A stretch of DNA of 64,000 nucleotides from Phyllobacterium sp. 628 (GTDB taxonomy: Bacteria; Pseudomonadota; Alphaproteobacteria; Rhizobiales; Rhizobiaceae). The translations under genes were made by a program, and so were the position numbers. The stretch is from positions 3,107,501 to 3,171,500 of the forward strand of contig NZ_CP050301.1 of the NCBI RefSeq assembly GCF_014189505.1, read 5' to 3'. Below are positions 40,083 to 49,194 of this stretch, one piece after another; the first letter of the stretch is position 1; each line of letters starts with the position of its first letter. The notes below the pieces were generated by a model. That model saw nothing but the letters and a program-made list of their open reading frames with translations. It had not been told where the DNA came from and ran no database searches.

Positions 40083-40703
40083 ATGTTGAAAATCTGGGGC
40101 CGCGGTAACTCTACCAATGTCAAAAAGGCGCTGTGGGTAGCCGAAGAACTATCCATTCCCTACGAAAACATTCCCGCTGGTGGTGCCCATGGCATTGTAA
40201 CCGATCCCGAATATCGCGCCATCAATCCCAACAGCCGCGTGCCCACCATTGAAGACGACGGCTTTGCACTCTGGGAAAGCAACACAATTGTCCGCTATCT
40301 CGTGGCGAAATACGGCAAGACTTCTTTATATGTCGAGGATGCCGCTGTGCGTGCCAGCGCGGAAAAGTGGATGGACTGGACCACGTCCAGCATCGCCGGT
40401 CCGTTCCGCGATGTTTTCTGGAATACGGTGCGGCTTGCACCTGACCAGCAGGATCATGCCGCCAAGGCAAAAGGCATTGAAGCCTGCACCGAGATGTTTG
40501 CTATTGCCGATGCGGCGCTCGCCTCACAGCCCTATCTGTCCGGCGCTGACTTTGGTGCGGGTGATATCCCGCTCGGCTGCTTTGCCTATGCCTGGTTTGA
40601 AATGCCCATCAAGCGCCCCGACCAACCGCATCTGCTGGCATGGTATGAGCGACTGAAGACACGCCCGGCCTATCAGAAGACCGTAATGACGCCCCTCACC
40701 TGA
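40083..40703 (+). CDS. Glutathione S-transferase family protein
   Basis: A 206-residue cytosolic protein with the thioredoxin-like GST N-domain (MLKIWGRGNSTNVKKALWVA; the NSTNVKK segment is the usual active-site region) and VPTIEDDGFALWESNTIVRY for glutathione binding. The helical C-domain follows. Such members act in conjugation, isomerisation or peroxide reduction. It lies 25 bp after the permease gene, so it may be cotranscribed with the importer, an arrangement with no clear rationale. It converges with the penicillin acylase-type gene. Confidence 0.88.
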   Translation: MLKIWGRGNSTNVKKALWVAEELSIPYENIPAGGAHGIVTDPEYRAINPNSRVPTIEDDGFALWESNTIVRYLVAKYGKTSLYVEDAAVRASAEKWMDWTTSSIAGPFRDVFWNTVRLAPDQQDHAAKAKGIEACTEMFAIADAALASQPYLSGADFGAGDIPLGCFAYAWFEMPIKRPDQPHLLAWYERLKTRPAYQKTVMTPLT

Positions 40704-40707
40704 GGTG

Positions 40708-43164
40708 CTATTGCGGTTTCAGCCGCCAGATACCCTGCAACCCATCCTGATAGACCTTCTCGTCTGTCGAGATCGTAATCGCCTGTGTGTCGGCCCATTT
40801 CTGTGCGAAGTCTCGGTAGTTGGCTGAAAACACGTTGCCGGATTGGCCGGTTGTCTGGATGTAAGTCGAGCGGTTGAGATCGGCCAGATCGAACAGCCCG
40901 CGATAACTCGTGCCATGCACCGCACGGTACGGATTGCTCTCATCGGTAAACAGCGACTTGGCCCGGTCCAGCGTGAACGCTCCACCGGAGGCCGGAACAT
41001 CGACATTGAAAATCCGGTCCAGCGGGCTCACCTGCGCGAAAGGACGATGTGCACCATAAGCGTAGTGGAGTGCGCCCCAGCTCCATTTGGAACGGTCCGA
41101 GCCAAGTCGCTTATCCAGATCCTTCAACGCATCCGTCAGCGACAGCGCCAGAACATCGCCGCAGCTTTCTTTCTCCGGGGTTCGTCCATCATCGCACCAG
41201 TCGCGTGCCGGATTGGGTCCGAGCCAGCGCAGCATTGCTGTCACGCGGCCTTGCCAGTAGGTTGGAAATGCCTCGCCGAGATCATCTTCGACAATGCGTT
41301 TTGTTGCCATGCGCAGCCAGGCCTCGAACAATAGCGGCTCGACGCGGTTGCGGTCTTCCACATAATCCCATTGGCTCAACTGCTTGAGAACTGTCTGGTC
41401 TATGTCCTTGCGCCCTTCGACCAGTTTGAGCATAACCGGCCCAAGCGCTGCATAGGCATTGGAGTAGGCATCACCCTGCGCTTTGCGATTGGTCTCCATC
41501 GATTGCTGGTTCGTATCGTAAATCAATGCCTTGATACGGTCGAAGCGCCACGTCTCATCCCAGTCGAAAGTCAGGAAATGCGGGTAAGCCGCATCAACCA
41601 TCTTGGTATTGGCGGTTCCGATGACATTGTCGGACGGATTGTAGCTGCGCGGCAAATCCTCATAGGGGATGTAACCTTTCCAGTCATAAGTCGCATCCCA
41701 ACCGGGCGAAGGTGCGCGTCCTATGATCTGATTGGCCGGGTCACGCATTGGTACCCTCCCCGGCGCAATCAGGCCGATATTGCCGTCGACATCGGCGATG
41801 ACGATTGATTGCATCGGCGTTACGAAATCCCGCATTCTATTCTGGAATTCCGTAACACTCGCGAAATCCCAAAGCTTCAAACCGGCAGAAATAGTCTTGT
41901 CATCGCCTGCAAGGGCCGTCCACGACAATGCGGCAACGGTATTTTCAGGCAAATAATGATCCAGCCCGCGATAATCCGCAGGCAGAACCGGACCGTGCCG
42001 CGTGCTCAAACGATCAAAATTAACCGCATCCGCACCCTTAACCTTGATCGTCACGGGCTTTTTCTCGAAAGCGGCAAAGCCCTGTGGCGTCTGATACTCA
42101 TTTGGATTGGCCGGATTGATCCGTTCGACAAAAATATCCTGCACGTCAGACCCGGTATTGGTGAAACCCCACGCCAGCCGGTCATTGCGCCCGAGCAGCA
42201 CCAATGGAACCCCCGGCAAGGTCACGCCGGCGAGATTTTTGCTCGTACCATCCGCGTTTTTCACTTCCAGATGCGCCAGATACCAGATGGCCGGTGCCAT
42301 TAAACCTAAATGTGGATCGTTGGCAAGGATTGGCTTGCCTGTTTCCGTCTTGGCGCCGCCAACCACCCAATTGTTGGATGCGCCGGTGGACATGATCGCG
42401 TTAAGTGACGCGAACTGATTTTCAGCTTCCAATGCTCCGGTTTTGATCGGCCCGCCTGGCAACCCAAGAATTTGTTTCAAATCGGGCATTGGCGGCGGGT
42501 TATCACCAGCAACCGCTGGCAAAAGGTCTGTCATCTCTGCATCTGTCATGCCAAGCCGGGCAAACTTCAGACGATACACTTCCTGATCAATATTGGCGGC
42601 CAGCGTGACCGACATCATTTTCAAAACAACGATGACGTCAGCTGCAGTCCATTTTTCCGGCTTGTAGCCAAGAATGACAAATTCCGGCGAGTATTTCGAT
42701 GCGAAAGGACGTCCGGTGCTATCGATAAACGCATTGATACCACTGACATAGGCATCCACCCGCTTGCGGTCAGCTTCATCAAGCGCCGCAGTCGAAGCGA
42801 CAGCGGATTCGTAAACACCAAGGGATCGTAAAAACCGGTCTGTCGGGACAGTCTTGTCACCGAACATTTCGGACAAGCGGCCCTGCCCGGCCATGCGGGT
42901 CACTTCCATCTGCCACAGCCGCTCCTGCGCATGAACAAAGCCGAGTGCCGCCAAAACGTCATTCACATTGCTGCCAACAATATGCGGAACTGCATTCTTG
43001 TCACGCGTCACGCTTACCGGAGCACTGAGACCTGTCAGCACCATTTCCCCGGTTGCCGGCGCGACGGACCGTGCCAGCCAGACATAACCGACGCCAGCGG
43101 CAAGGAGTGCGAGGGGAATAAGCGAAAAAACAATCCACAATAGGCCTTTGATGATCCGCCGCAT
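40708..43164 (-). CDS. Penicillin acylase family protein
   Basis: An Ntn-hydrolase precursor of about 818 residues. The N-terminus (MRRIIKGLLWIVFSL onward) is a membrane anchor or signal peptide. The autocatalytic cleavage site and nucleophile serine are at GASNNWVVGG, which starts the beta chain; the downstream catalytic asparagine/arginine region lies around NGTANTKM-like sequence (here VIGTANTKMVDAAYP). Family members cleave N-acyl homoserine lactones, penicillins or other acyl amides. The true substrate is unknown. I chose the ATG at 43164 because the upstream codons encode no signal sequence. Confidence 0.9.
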   Translation of the reverse strand: MRRIIKGLLWIVFSLIPLALLAAGVGYVWLARSVAPATGEMVLTGLSAPVSVTRDKNAVPHIVGSNVNDVLAALGFVHAQERLWQMEVTRMAGQGRLSEMFGDKTVPTDRFLRSLGVYESAVASTAALDEADRKRVDAYVSGINAFIDSTGRPFASKYSPEFVILGYKPEKWTAADVIVVLKMMSVTLAANIDQEVYRLKFARLGMTDAEMTDLLPAVAGDNPPPMPDLKQILGLPGGPIKTGALEAENQFASLNAIMSTGASNNWVVGGAKTETGKPILANDPHLGLMAPAIWYLAHLEVKNADGTSKNLAGVTLPGVPLVLLGRNDRLAWGFTNTGSDVQDIFVERINPANPNEYQTPQGFAAFEKKPVTIKVKGADAVNFDRLSTRHGPVLPADYRGLDHYLPENTVAALSWTALAGDDKTISAGLKLWDFASVTEFQNRMRDFVTPMQSIVIADVDGNIGLIAPGRVPMRDPANQIIGRAPSPGWDATYDWKGYIPYEDLPRSYNPSDNVIGTANTKMVDAAYPHFLTFDWDETWRFDRIKALIYDTNQQSMETNRKAQGDAYSNAYAALGPVMLKLVEGRKDIDQTVLKQLSQWDYVEDRNRVEPLLFEAWLRMATKRIVEDDLGEAFPTYWQGRVTAMLRWLGPNPARDWCDDGRTPEKESCGDVLALSLTDALKDLDKRLGSDRSKWSWGALHYAYGAHRPFAQVSPLDRIFNVDVPASGGAFTLDRAKSLFTDESNPYRAVHGTSYRGLFDLADLNRSTYIQTTGQSGNVFSANYRDFAQKWADTQAITISTDEKVYQDGLQGIWRLKPQ

Positions 43165-43223
43165 TATCCTAACCTCCCGCAATATTTCGAACACATAGCC
43201 TATCTGACAGAGGAAACTACGGA

Positions 43224-44093
43224 ATGGCAACAGTCACATTTATTGGTCTCGGCGTTATGGGTTACCCGATGGCCGGTCATCTGAAGACCCGCGGCGGTCA
43301 TGACGTCACCGTCTTCAATCGCAGCAGCGAGAAAGCAAAGAAGTGGGCGGACGAATTCAAGGATAAGCACGCGCCAACACCGAAAGAAGCCGCAGCGGAT
43401 AAAGATTTTGTGTTTTCCTGCGTGGGAAATGATGACGATCTGCGCGAAGTAACCATCGGCGAGAATGGTGCATTTCATGCGATGAAAAAGGGCGCCATCT
43501 TTATCGATCACACCACCGCGTCAGCTGAAGTTGCCCGGGAACTGGATGCGGAAGCGCGCAAACGTGGCTTTCATTTTCTCGATGCTCCGGTCTCCGGCGG
43601 CCAGGCAGGTGCTGAAAATGGCGCTCTGACGGTTATGGTGGGCGGTGAGTCGGAGGCTTTTGACAAGGCCAAGCCGGTTATTGAGTCGTTTGCCAAAATG
43701 GTCGGATTAATGGGTCCGGCCGGCGCTGGTCAGCTAACCAAAATGATCAACCAGATTTGTATTGCCGGTCTGGTCCAGGGCCTTGCCGAGGGCATTCACT
43801 TCGGCAAAAAGGCAGGCCTTGATATCGAAAAGGTCATCGAAGTCATCTCGAAAGGTGCGGCAGGCTCATGGCAGATGGAAAACCGTCACAAGACCATGAA
43901 CGCCGGTAAGTATGATTTCGGCTTCGCCGTCGACTGGATGCGCAAGGATTTGGGCATTTGCCTTGAAGAAGCGGATCGCAATGGCGCACAACTGCCGGTG
44001 ACCGCGCTGGTTGACCAGTTTTACAAGCAGGTGCAGACGATGGGCGGAAAGCGTTGGGATACATCATCCCTGCTGGCGCGGCTGGAGAAGTAA
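43224..44093 (+). CDS. NAD(P)-dependent oxidoreductase, 3-hydroxyisobutyrate dehydrogenase family
   Basis: A 289-residue beta-hydroxyacid dehydrogenase. The dinucleotide-binding motif is FIGLGVMGYPMAGHL, the substrate loop is LDAPVSGGQAGAENG, and the catalytic lysine is in GAGQLTKMINQI. It could oxidise 3-hydroxyisobutyrate (valine degradation), or act as a glyoxylate/succinic semialdehyde reductase or tartronate semialdehyde reductase; motifs do not decide. It is divergent from the penicillin acylase gene with 59 bp between starts, and its terminator is shared with the Lrp gene. Confidence 0.9.
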   Translation: MATVTFIGLGVMGYPMAGHLKTRGGHDVTVFNRSSEKAKKWADEFKDKHAPTPKEAAADKDFVFSCVGNDDDLREVTIGENGAFHAMKKGAIFIDHTTASAEVARELDAEARKRGFHFLDAPVSGGQAGAENGALTVMVGGESEAFDKAKPVIESFAKMVGLMGPAGAGQLTKMINQICIAGLVQGLAEGIHFGKKAGLDIEKVIEVISKGAAGSWQMENRHKTMNAGKYDFGFAVDWMRKDLGICLEEADRNGAQLPVTALVDQFYKQVQTMGGKRWDTSSLLARLEK

Positions 44094-44103
44094 GCCCGCC
44101 TTG

Positions 44104-44138
44104 AAGGAATCGGCCTGATGATATCAGCCCGATTCCTT
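44104..44138. terminator. Bidirectional terminator between 3-HIBDH-type gene and Lrp gene
   Basis: Arms aaggaatcgg and ccgattcctt with further pairing ctgat/atcag inside give a long perfect hairpin. A short T-tract lies on the plus side. The right arm overlaps the last codons and stop of the convergent Lrp gene. Confidence 0.82.
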
Positions 44139-44603
44139 TTCAATGCTCATATAATCAAGCGGCAGCTCCGTGGTATATTTGATCTGTTCCATGGCAAAAG
44201 CTGAGGACACATCGCGAATATCGATCTTGGCGATCAACCGCTTGTAGACCGCGTCATAGGCCGCAATATCCGGCACGACGACACGCAAGAGATAGTCGAC
44301 ATCGCCGCTCATGCGGTAGAACTCGACCACTTCCGGAAATTCCTGAACCACTTCAGAAAAACGCTTCAGCCATTCATTGTTGTGTGCCCCGGTACGGATC
44401 GAGACAAAGACGGTAACGCGTGTGTTGACCCGAACCGGATCAAGAATGGCGACCCGGCGCTGGATTACCCCATCTTCCTCCAGCTTCTGGATGCGCCGCC
44501 AGCAAGGCGTCGTGGACAGCCCTACTTTTTTGGCAACATCAGCCACCGCCAGCGTTGCGTCCTCTTGCAGGAGGCGAAGAATTTTTCGGTCAAGTCTGTC
44601 CAT
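44124..44603 (-). CDS. Lrp/AsnC family transcriptional regulator
   Basis: A 159-residue DNA-binding regulator. The N-terminal HTH is DRKILRLLQEDATLAVADVA, KKVGLSTTPCWRRIQKLEEDGVI (split here for length). The C-terminal RAM domain (VDYLLRVVVPDIAAYDAVYK) senses an amino acid or similar ligand. Its position beside the hydroxyacid dehydrogenase suggests, but does not prove, control of amino-acid catabolism. Two-exon style extension is not needed; the ATG at 44603 is the only good start. Confidence 0.92.
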   Translation of the reverse strand: MDRLDRKILRLLQEDATLAVADVAKKVGLSTTPCWRRIQKLEEDGVIQRRVAILDPVRVNTRVTVFVSIRTGAHNNEWLKRFSEVVQEFPEVVEFYRMSGDVDYLLRVVVPDIAAYDAVYKRLIAKIDIRDVSSAFAMEQIKYTTELPLDYMSIEKESG

Positions 44604-44713
44604 GATCTACGGTCCCCTTGGAATGGGATACTTTATGGTCCGTTATTCGACCTTGGTACAAGAAAATTATTCTAAACTTTGTAAATTTCGAAAAAATTTC
44701 ATCCGGCCTACGC

Positions 44714-45340
44714 CTAAATTAGATTCTTGACCTTCTCCCGCAGCACAGGGAGAACATTCTCCCCGAACCACGGATTCTTGCGCAGCCAGACATTGTTGCG
44801 CCATGACGGATGCGGCAGAGGCAAAATCGATGGCCCGGTTGCGGGATTGAAATAATCCTGCCAGCGCAAAACGGTATCGGTCATATTCGCGCCACGGCGC
44901 TTGCCCAGATGATAGGACTGCGCATACTGACCAATCGCCAGTACAAGCTCTATCTGCGGCATGGCTGCAAAGACCCGGTCATGCCATGTCTCGCGGCATT
45001 CTTTGCGCGGCGGCAAATCTCCGCCATGCTTGTCATAGCCGGGGAAACAAAAACCCATCGGAACAACGGCGAATAGGTCAGGGTTATAAAACGTATCGCG
45101 GTCCACCCCCAGCCACTCGCGCAGCCGATCCCCGGACGGATCGTTGAACGGAATACCGGTATTGTGAACGCGGATGCCCGGCGCCTGACCACAAATGACG
45201 ATACGTGCCGTCTGCGATGCGACGCAGACCGGATTCGGTTCATTCGGCAGAGGCGGCAGATAACGCGGTGCGTCACGGCATAACCGGCACGCCTTGATAT
45301 CAAATGACAAGCCAGAAAGAACGGAGGCAGGCGCGCTCAA
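44714..45340 (-). CDS. Uracil-DNA glycosylase family protein
   Basis: A roughly 208-residue base-excision repair-type protein. The active-site region is VICGQAPGIRVHNTGIPFND, then PSGDRLREWLG, with the second motif LPHPSWRN; the CRLCRDAP start and a later cysteine hint at Fe-S ligands. I favour a TTG at 45340 with AAGG upstream because it begins the conserved part right after the GST stop. ATGs at 45397, 45382 and 45379 would overlap that gene by 35-53 bp. Substrate specificity is not certain for this subgroup. Confidence 0.78.
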   Translation of the reverse strand: MSAPASVLSGLSFDIKACRLCRDAPRYLPPLPNEPNPVCVASQTARIVICGQAPGIRVHNTGIPFNDPSGDRLREWLGVDRDTFYNPDLFAVVPMGFCFPGYDKHGGDLPPRKECRETWHDRVFAAMPQIELVLAIGQYAQSYHLGKRRGANMTDTVLRWQDYFNPATGPSILPLPHPSWRNNVWLRKNPWFGENVLPVLREKVKNLI

Positions 45341-45344
45341 AATA

Positions 45345-45956
45345 TCATGCCTTGGCGCTCGGCCGATTTGAAACCGCATCATGCCAACGCCGGACATGGG
45401 TCACATGTTCGGGCATCTGGATGCGTGCCGGCTTGAAGAAATCGATGGCCACGAGTCCCGTAATGTCAGCGATGGAATAGTCATCTCCTGCTATGAACGC
45501 ACTTTTGCCCAGTCGTTCATCGAGAATATCCAGAAAAGCCAGTGCCTTGGGCTTGTTCGCTTCGCCCCACTCGGGGATTTGCGGTACTTCCCATTCCACC
45601 ATGGCCGGGTGAATATGCCTGAACGCAGCGGCAACGGTCGCCAGCAGATGCAATTCCACCCGCCGTTGCCACATCTCCACTTGGGCCTTGCCCACAGCAC
45701 CTTTGCCGAACAGCGCTGGTTCGGGGTTCAATTCTTCAAAGTACCGGGAAATCGCAACGGATTCCGTTATGATTGTACCGTCATCGAGTTCAAGCACCGG
45801 CAAGCGCTGTAACGGATTGAGTGCAGTAATTTCAGCGGACCGGTGTCCCATTGCCCCCATATCGATTGGCACAGACGGTATCTCGATGCCCTTCTCCGCC
45901 AGAAATATTCTTACACGGCGCGGATTGGGCGCACGGCCTCCATCGTATAATTTCAC
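45345..45956 (-). CDS. Glutathione S-transferase family protein
   Basis: A 203-residue GST. The N-domain opens MKLYDGGRAPNPRRVRIFLA with RLPVLELDDGTIITESVAI for glutathione binding, and the C-domain contains YSIADITGLVAIDFF. It overlaps the upstream nuclease gene by 4 bp (ATGA) and abuts the glycosylase gene, forming a three-gene minus-strand unit of nuclease, GST and glycosylase. Confidence 0.9.
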   Translation of the reverse strand: MKLYDGGRAPNPRRVRIFLAEKGIEIPSVPIDMGAMGHRSAEITALNPLQRLPVLELDDGTIITESVAISRYFEELNPEPALFGKGAVGKAQVEMWQRRVELHLLATVAAAFRHIHPAMVEWEVPQIPEWGEANKPKALAFLDILDERLGKSAFIAGDDYSIADITGLVAIDFFKPARIQMPEHVTHVRRWHDAVSNRPSAKA

Positions 45957-46606
45957 CAGAGCTCTCCCAATTTCTGATCAATCCAGCCATAAACGCTATT
46001 GATCGCATCGACCAGCCAATCAATGAATGAAGGTGGTGTTTCCATGCTGCCTTCATGCAATTTCCGCCAATCCTGCGGCCTGTCAAAGGAACCCGCCCAA
46101 AGGCCTTTTCGTTCCGCCCGCGCTTGCATTTCCTCCGCCTGATAATCGCCATAGCCTGTTGCCTGCCCGGCCTCGACCATGGCGCGATTCAGGTTGGTTT
46201 CACTGGAAAAACACGTTCCAAGGTCACGCCTGTACTTGTCCTTTCCACTTATCTCGCACCGCACGGTTCTGCCTGCGATCAGCTTGTCCAGCGCGCGCCG
46301 CGCGACCTGGCCGCAAGGATAATTATCGAGCCCTTCGCCACAACGTTGCGCAAGTTCTGGCGCATCTATGCCTTTGAGCCTGATATGGGTGCCAGTCAGC
46401 ACAATGGTGTCACCATCGATCACGTAGGCCTTGCCGCTCATTTCCGGTGCGTCGCGCGGAACAGCCAGCCGCACCGCCAAAAGTGCAACAAGAGCAAAGA
46501 AGATCAGCGTGAGGGCATAATCGATGAGCTTTCTGCCGAATGAACGCGGTGGCACGGGTGACCTGCGCCAGCGACGATATCTGCTATAGCCGCCATTCAT
46601 CGGCAA
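45953..46606 (-). CDS. Thermonuclease family protein (SNase-like)
   Basis: A 217-residue protein with an N-terminal hydrophobic anchor (about residues 27-48) and a staphylococcal nuclease-like domain: VIDGDTIVLTGTHIRLKGID, APELAQRC and DKYRRDLGTCF supply the acidic and arginine residues expected at the active site. It is probably tethered to the outer face of the inner membrane. It heads the nuclease-GST-glycosylase unit and is divergent from the histidine kinase gene. Confidence 0.9.
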   Translation of the reverse strand: MPMNGGYSRYRRWRRSPVPPRSFGRKLIDYALTLIFFALVALLAVRLAVPRDAPEMSGKAYVIDGDTIVLTGTHIRLKGIDAPELAQRCGEGLDNYPCGQVARRALDKLIAGRTVRCEISGKDKYRRDLGTCFSSETNLNRAMVEAGQATGYGDYQAEEMQARAERKGLWAGSFDRPQDWRKLHEGSMETPPSFIDWLVDAINSVYGWIDQKLGELW

Positions 46607-46734
46607 ACCGCGCCAAAATCTTCCATTGCGATTGATTCTCCCCGCCGATTTGAAGGTCTTTTAATCATTTATGCATAGGCTTGCGATGCAATGCTGCCGA
46701 ATGTGCAGGCAAAGCACGATCTGGAACGAGGCGC

Positions 46735-48258
46735 ATGGCATTACTGGACGCGACAAGTGCAGACAAAAACATTGTTGACCGGCGTAAACTGCCGCGCAAC
46801 AAGGATTTGTCTGTCGTCGTGCGGCGCGCCCGCGACCGGCTTATGGAACATTCCGGCATCAAGCACTTCGAGCGCGAATTGCTGTTCATGCATACACGGG
46901 CGCTGATCGTTAACGCAGCGACCTTACCCCTGTTCATTGCCATGATCGCTGTGGCCGGTGTCTTTTCGGGCTTTGGCAAAGATATGGTTGTCTGGGCGAG
47001 CATAACAATCGGACTCTATGCCGTTCTCGGCATTCTTGCCAAACATCTGGAACGGACCGGCATAACGGATGAGGATGTCAAGAACTGGCAGGCGATCTAT
47101 CTCGGCGGCCATTTTCTCACCAGCATGGGCTGGGCCTATTTCGCCTATCTGAACTGCGCCGCCTGCGGCATCAGTCTGTTTCCGGTCATCAAGGCCGTTG
47201 CTCTGATATTGGCCATGGCGATCACCGCCATCATATGTTCAGCGCTTCGCGCAGCCATTCTCGCGGCGTTTACACTACCGGTCATCACTTACACGATCAT
47301 CGCCACGAACCAGCTTGATAGTCCGATCCAGGCGACGATGGTAATCATGCTGTTTGCCGGGCTCGCCTTCTTCTACCTCGTTGCGACTCGGCTTAACCGT
47401 TCCGTATCAACGACGCTGGCGCTGCAGGCGGAAAAAGACGCCCTTATTGCCGAACTTGAAACGGCCAATGCCATGTCCGACGAAGGCCGGCGCCGGGCCG
47501 AAGAAGCTAATCTCGCCAAGTCACGCTTCTTGGCGTCCATGAGTCATGAACTACGCACACCGCTCAATGCCATTCTTGGTTTTTCCGAAGTCATGGCCAA
47601 GGAAGTCCTCGGCCCGATGCACAATTCTACCTACCGCGAATATGCCGGGGATATTCACGCCTCTGGCGAACATCTCTTGAACCTCATCAACGAAATTCTC
47701 GATCTCAGCCGTATCGAAGCCGGTCGCCATTCCATCAATGAAGAGCCCCTCCTGCTCGCCGATATCGCTGAAGAATGCATGCACATGATGGAGTTGAAAG
47801 CCCGTAACAAGAGCATACGGATGGTGCCGCAGTTCGAAACCGGCATGTGGCGCCTGCGCGCCGATGAACGGTCCATCCGGCAGATCATTCTCAACCTCCT
47901 TGCCAATGCCGTGAAGTTCACCCCGCAAAATGGCCGTATTGACATCAAGGTTGGCTGGACGGCAGGCGGCGGTCAATATGTCTCCGTTCGCGACAATGGC
48001 CCGGGCATTCCTCCAGAGGAAATTCCGGTGGTCCTCTCGACCTTCGGACAAGGCTCCATTGCCATCAAAAATGCTGAACAGGGCACCGGGCTCGGCTTAC
48101 CCATCGTGCAGGCACTCGTGCATGTACACGATGGTGAATTCCATCTGTCGTCCAAACTGCGCGAAGGCACAGAAGCACTCGCCACATTCCCGCGCAATCG
48201 GGTGCTGCAAGCCACGCCCCCCGGCGTCAAATCGTCCAGACGACACAAAGCTGCCTAA
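46735..48258 (+). CDS. Membrane-bound sensor histidine kinase (PdhS/DivJ-like)
   Basis: A histidine kinase of about 507 residues. Residues about 55-220 contain 5-6 membrane helices with little periplasmic sequence, followed by a coiled linker. The DHp H-box is FLASMSHELRTPLNAILGFS (the phosphorylated histidine lies in SHELRTP) and continues with LSRIEAGRHS. The catalytic domain has N-box LLANAVKFTP, G1 RDNGPGIPPEE and G2 GTGLGLPIVQ. This H-box style is that of the PdhS/PleC/DivJ kinases that act on DivK in Hyphomicrobiales. Which member it is cannot be decided. No response regulator is adjacent. The ATG at 46735 follows GAGG. Confidence 0.88.
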   Translation: MALLDATSADKNIVDRRKLPRNKDLSVVVRRARDRLMEHSGIKHFERELLFMHTRALIVNAATLPLFIAMIAVAGVFSGFGKDMVVWASITIGLYAVLGILAKHLERTGITDEDVKNWQAIYLGGHFLTSMGWAYFAYLNCAACGISLFPVIKAVALILAMAITAIICSALRAAILAAFTLPVITYTIIATNQLDSPIQATMVIMLFAGLAFFYLVATRLNRSVSTTLALQAEKDALIAELETANAMSDEGRRRAEEANLAKSRFLASMSHELRTPLNAILGFSEVMAKEVLGPMHNSTYREYAGDIHASGEHLLNLINEILDLSRIEAGRHSINEEPLLLADIAEECMHMMELKARNKSIRMVPQFETGMWRLRADERSIRQIILNLLANAVKFTPQNGRIDIKVGWTAGGGQYVSVRDNGPGIPPEEIPVVLSTFGQGSIAIKNAEQGTGLGLPIVQALVHVHDGEFHLSSKLREGTEALATFPRNRVLQATPPGVKSSRRHKAA

Positions 48259-48346
48259 AACACTCAAGTTCAATTTATTGTTATTTGATCGTTATTTGGC
48301 ACCTCGCCCTTGCTGCCAGCGTCAAACAGAAAATGGGGAACCACTT

Positions 48347-48793
48347 ATGAACGCCAATGGAAATAACCGCCCTCTGATTATCCCAGCCCTCGGCGGCATC
48401 TACAACGCACTTGCACAAGTGTCGGAAACAATCTTGCGGGTGATTGCTGGTGGGGCTCTCGCCGTGCACGGTTATGGCAAGATCATCAATCCATTCGGCG
48501 CTATTGAGATGGTCGAGAGCTTGGGTTTCTATCCCGGCGTCTTCTGGTCCCCGTTGCTTGCGGCCACTGAATTCTTCGGCGGTATTCTGCTCGCACTTGG
48601 CCTCTTCACCCGGCCAGCCGCCTTCGCTACAACCATTGTCCTGGCTGTCACCATCTATTTTCATGGCTATGTCATGGGTCAGGGCTGGTCCGGTGCTGAA
48701 AAATCCATCCTGTGGACTGCGATCCTGTTCTTCTTTGTTATTCGCGGTGCCAGCAATCACTCCATTGACGCGAAAATCGGCAAAGAATTTTAA
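48347..48793 (+). CDS. DoxX family membrane protein
   Basis: A 148-residue inner-membrane protein with four hydrophobic segments of the DoxX family: ILRVIAGGALAVHGYGKI, then the FFGGILLALGLFTRPAAF core and a C-terminal helix. DoxX members are linked to quinone or thiol redox chemistry in some bacteria. The ATG at 48347 follows GGGG. It lies 88 bp after the histidine kinase gene and could be read from the same promoter. Confidence 0.87.
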   Translation: MNANGNNRPLIIPALGGIYNALAQVSETILRVIAGGALAVHGYGKIINPFGAIEMVESLGFYPGVFWSPLLAATEFFGGILLALGLFTRPAAFATTIVLAVTIYFHGYVMGQGWSGAEKSILWTAILFFFVIRGASNHSIDAKIGKEF

Positions 48794-49194
48794 TTTTGTT
48801 GCTACAAAAACTGGCGCCCGCGGCGCCAGCGCTATCCATCTGTTTTGTCAGGTCGCGCTTTGTAAGATCGCCGTGCGCATGGTCAAAAATGCCAGATGCG
48901 CTTAGGGCAATTCAAGGCGGAATACCTTCACGCCAAAGCTCTCAATAAGCTTAAATCAGACTGTTTTTCACTCAATGCAGTGGGTGCAATTAAGGCGCGC
49001 GCAGGTGAATATATCGTGCGCGTGTAAATATTTGTATCAGTTTTGCGTAAAATTTGTAGCTATCTTAATCAAAAGCTTTGGGCCATAGTCTAATGACATT
49101 TGATTTTTTCAACGCTTACTGCGAATGTAACAATATAACGCGAACTAATTTTTACCCCCCGACACCTCGTCCAGTTTGAATTTTAAGGAATGAG
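48794..49194. other. Intergenic region between DoxX and LysR genes
   Basis: About 400 bp without a convincing gene. A hairpin with arms ctggcgcc and ggcgccag at 48811-48829 may end the DoxX transcript although it lacks a T-tract. The rest, especially 49020-49180, is AT-rich and is the likely promoter region of the LysR gene. Nothing else recognised. Confidence 0.6.
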
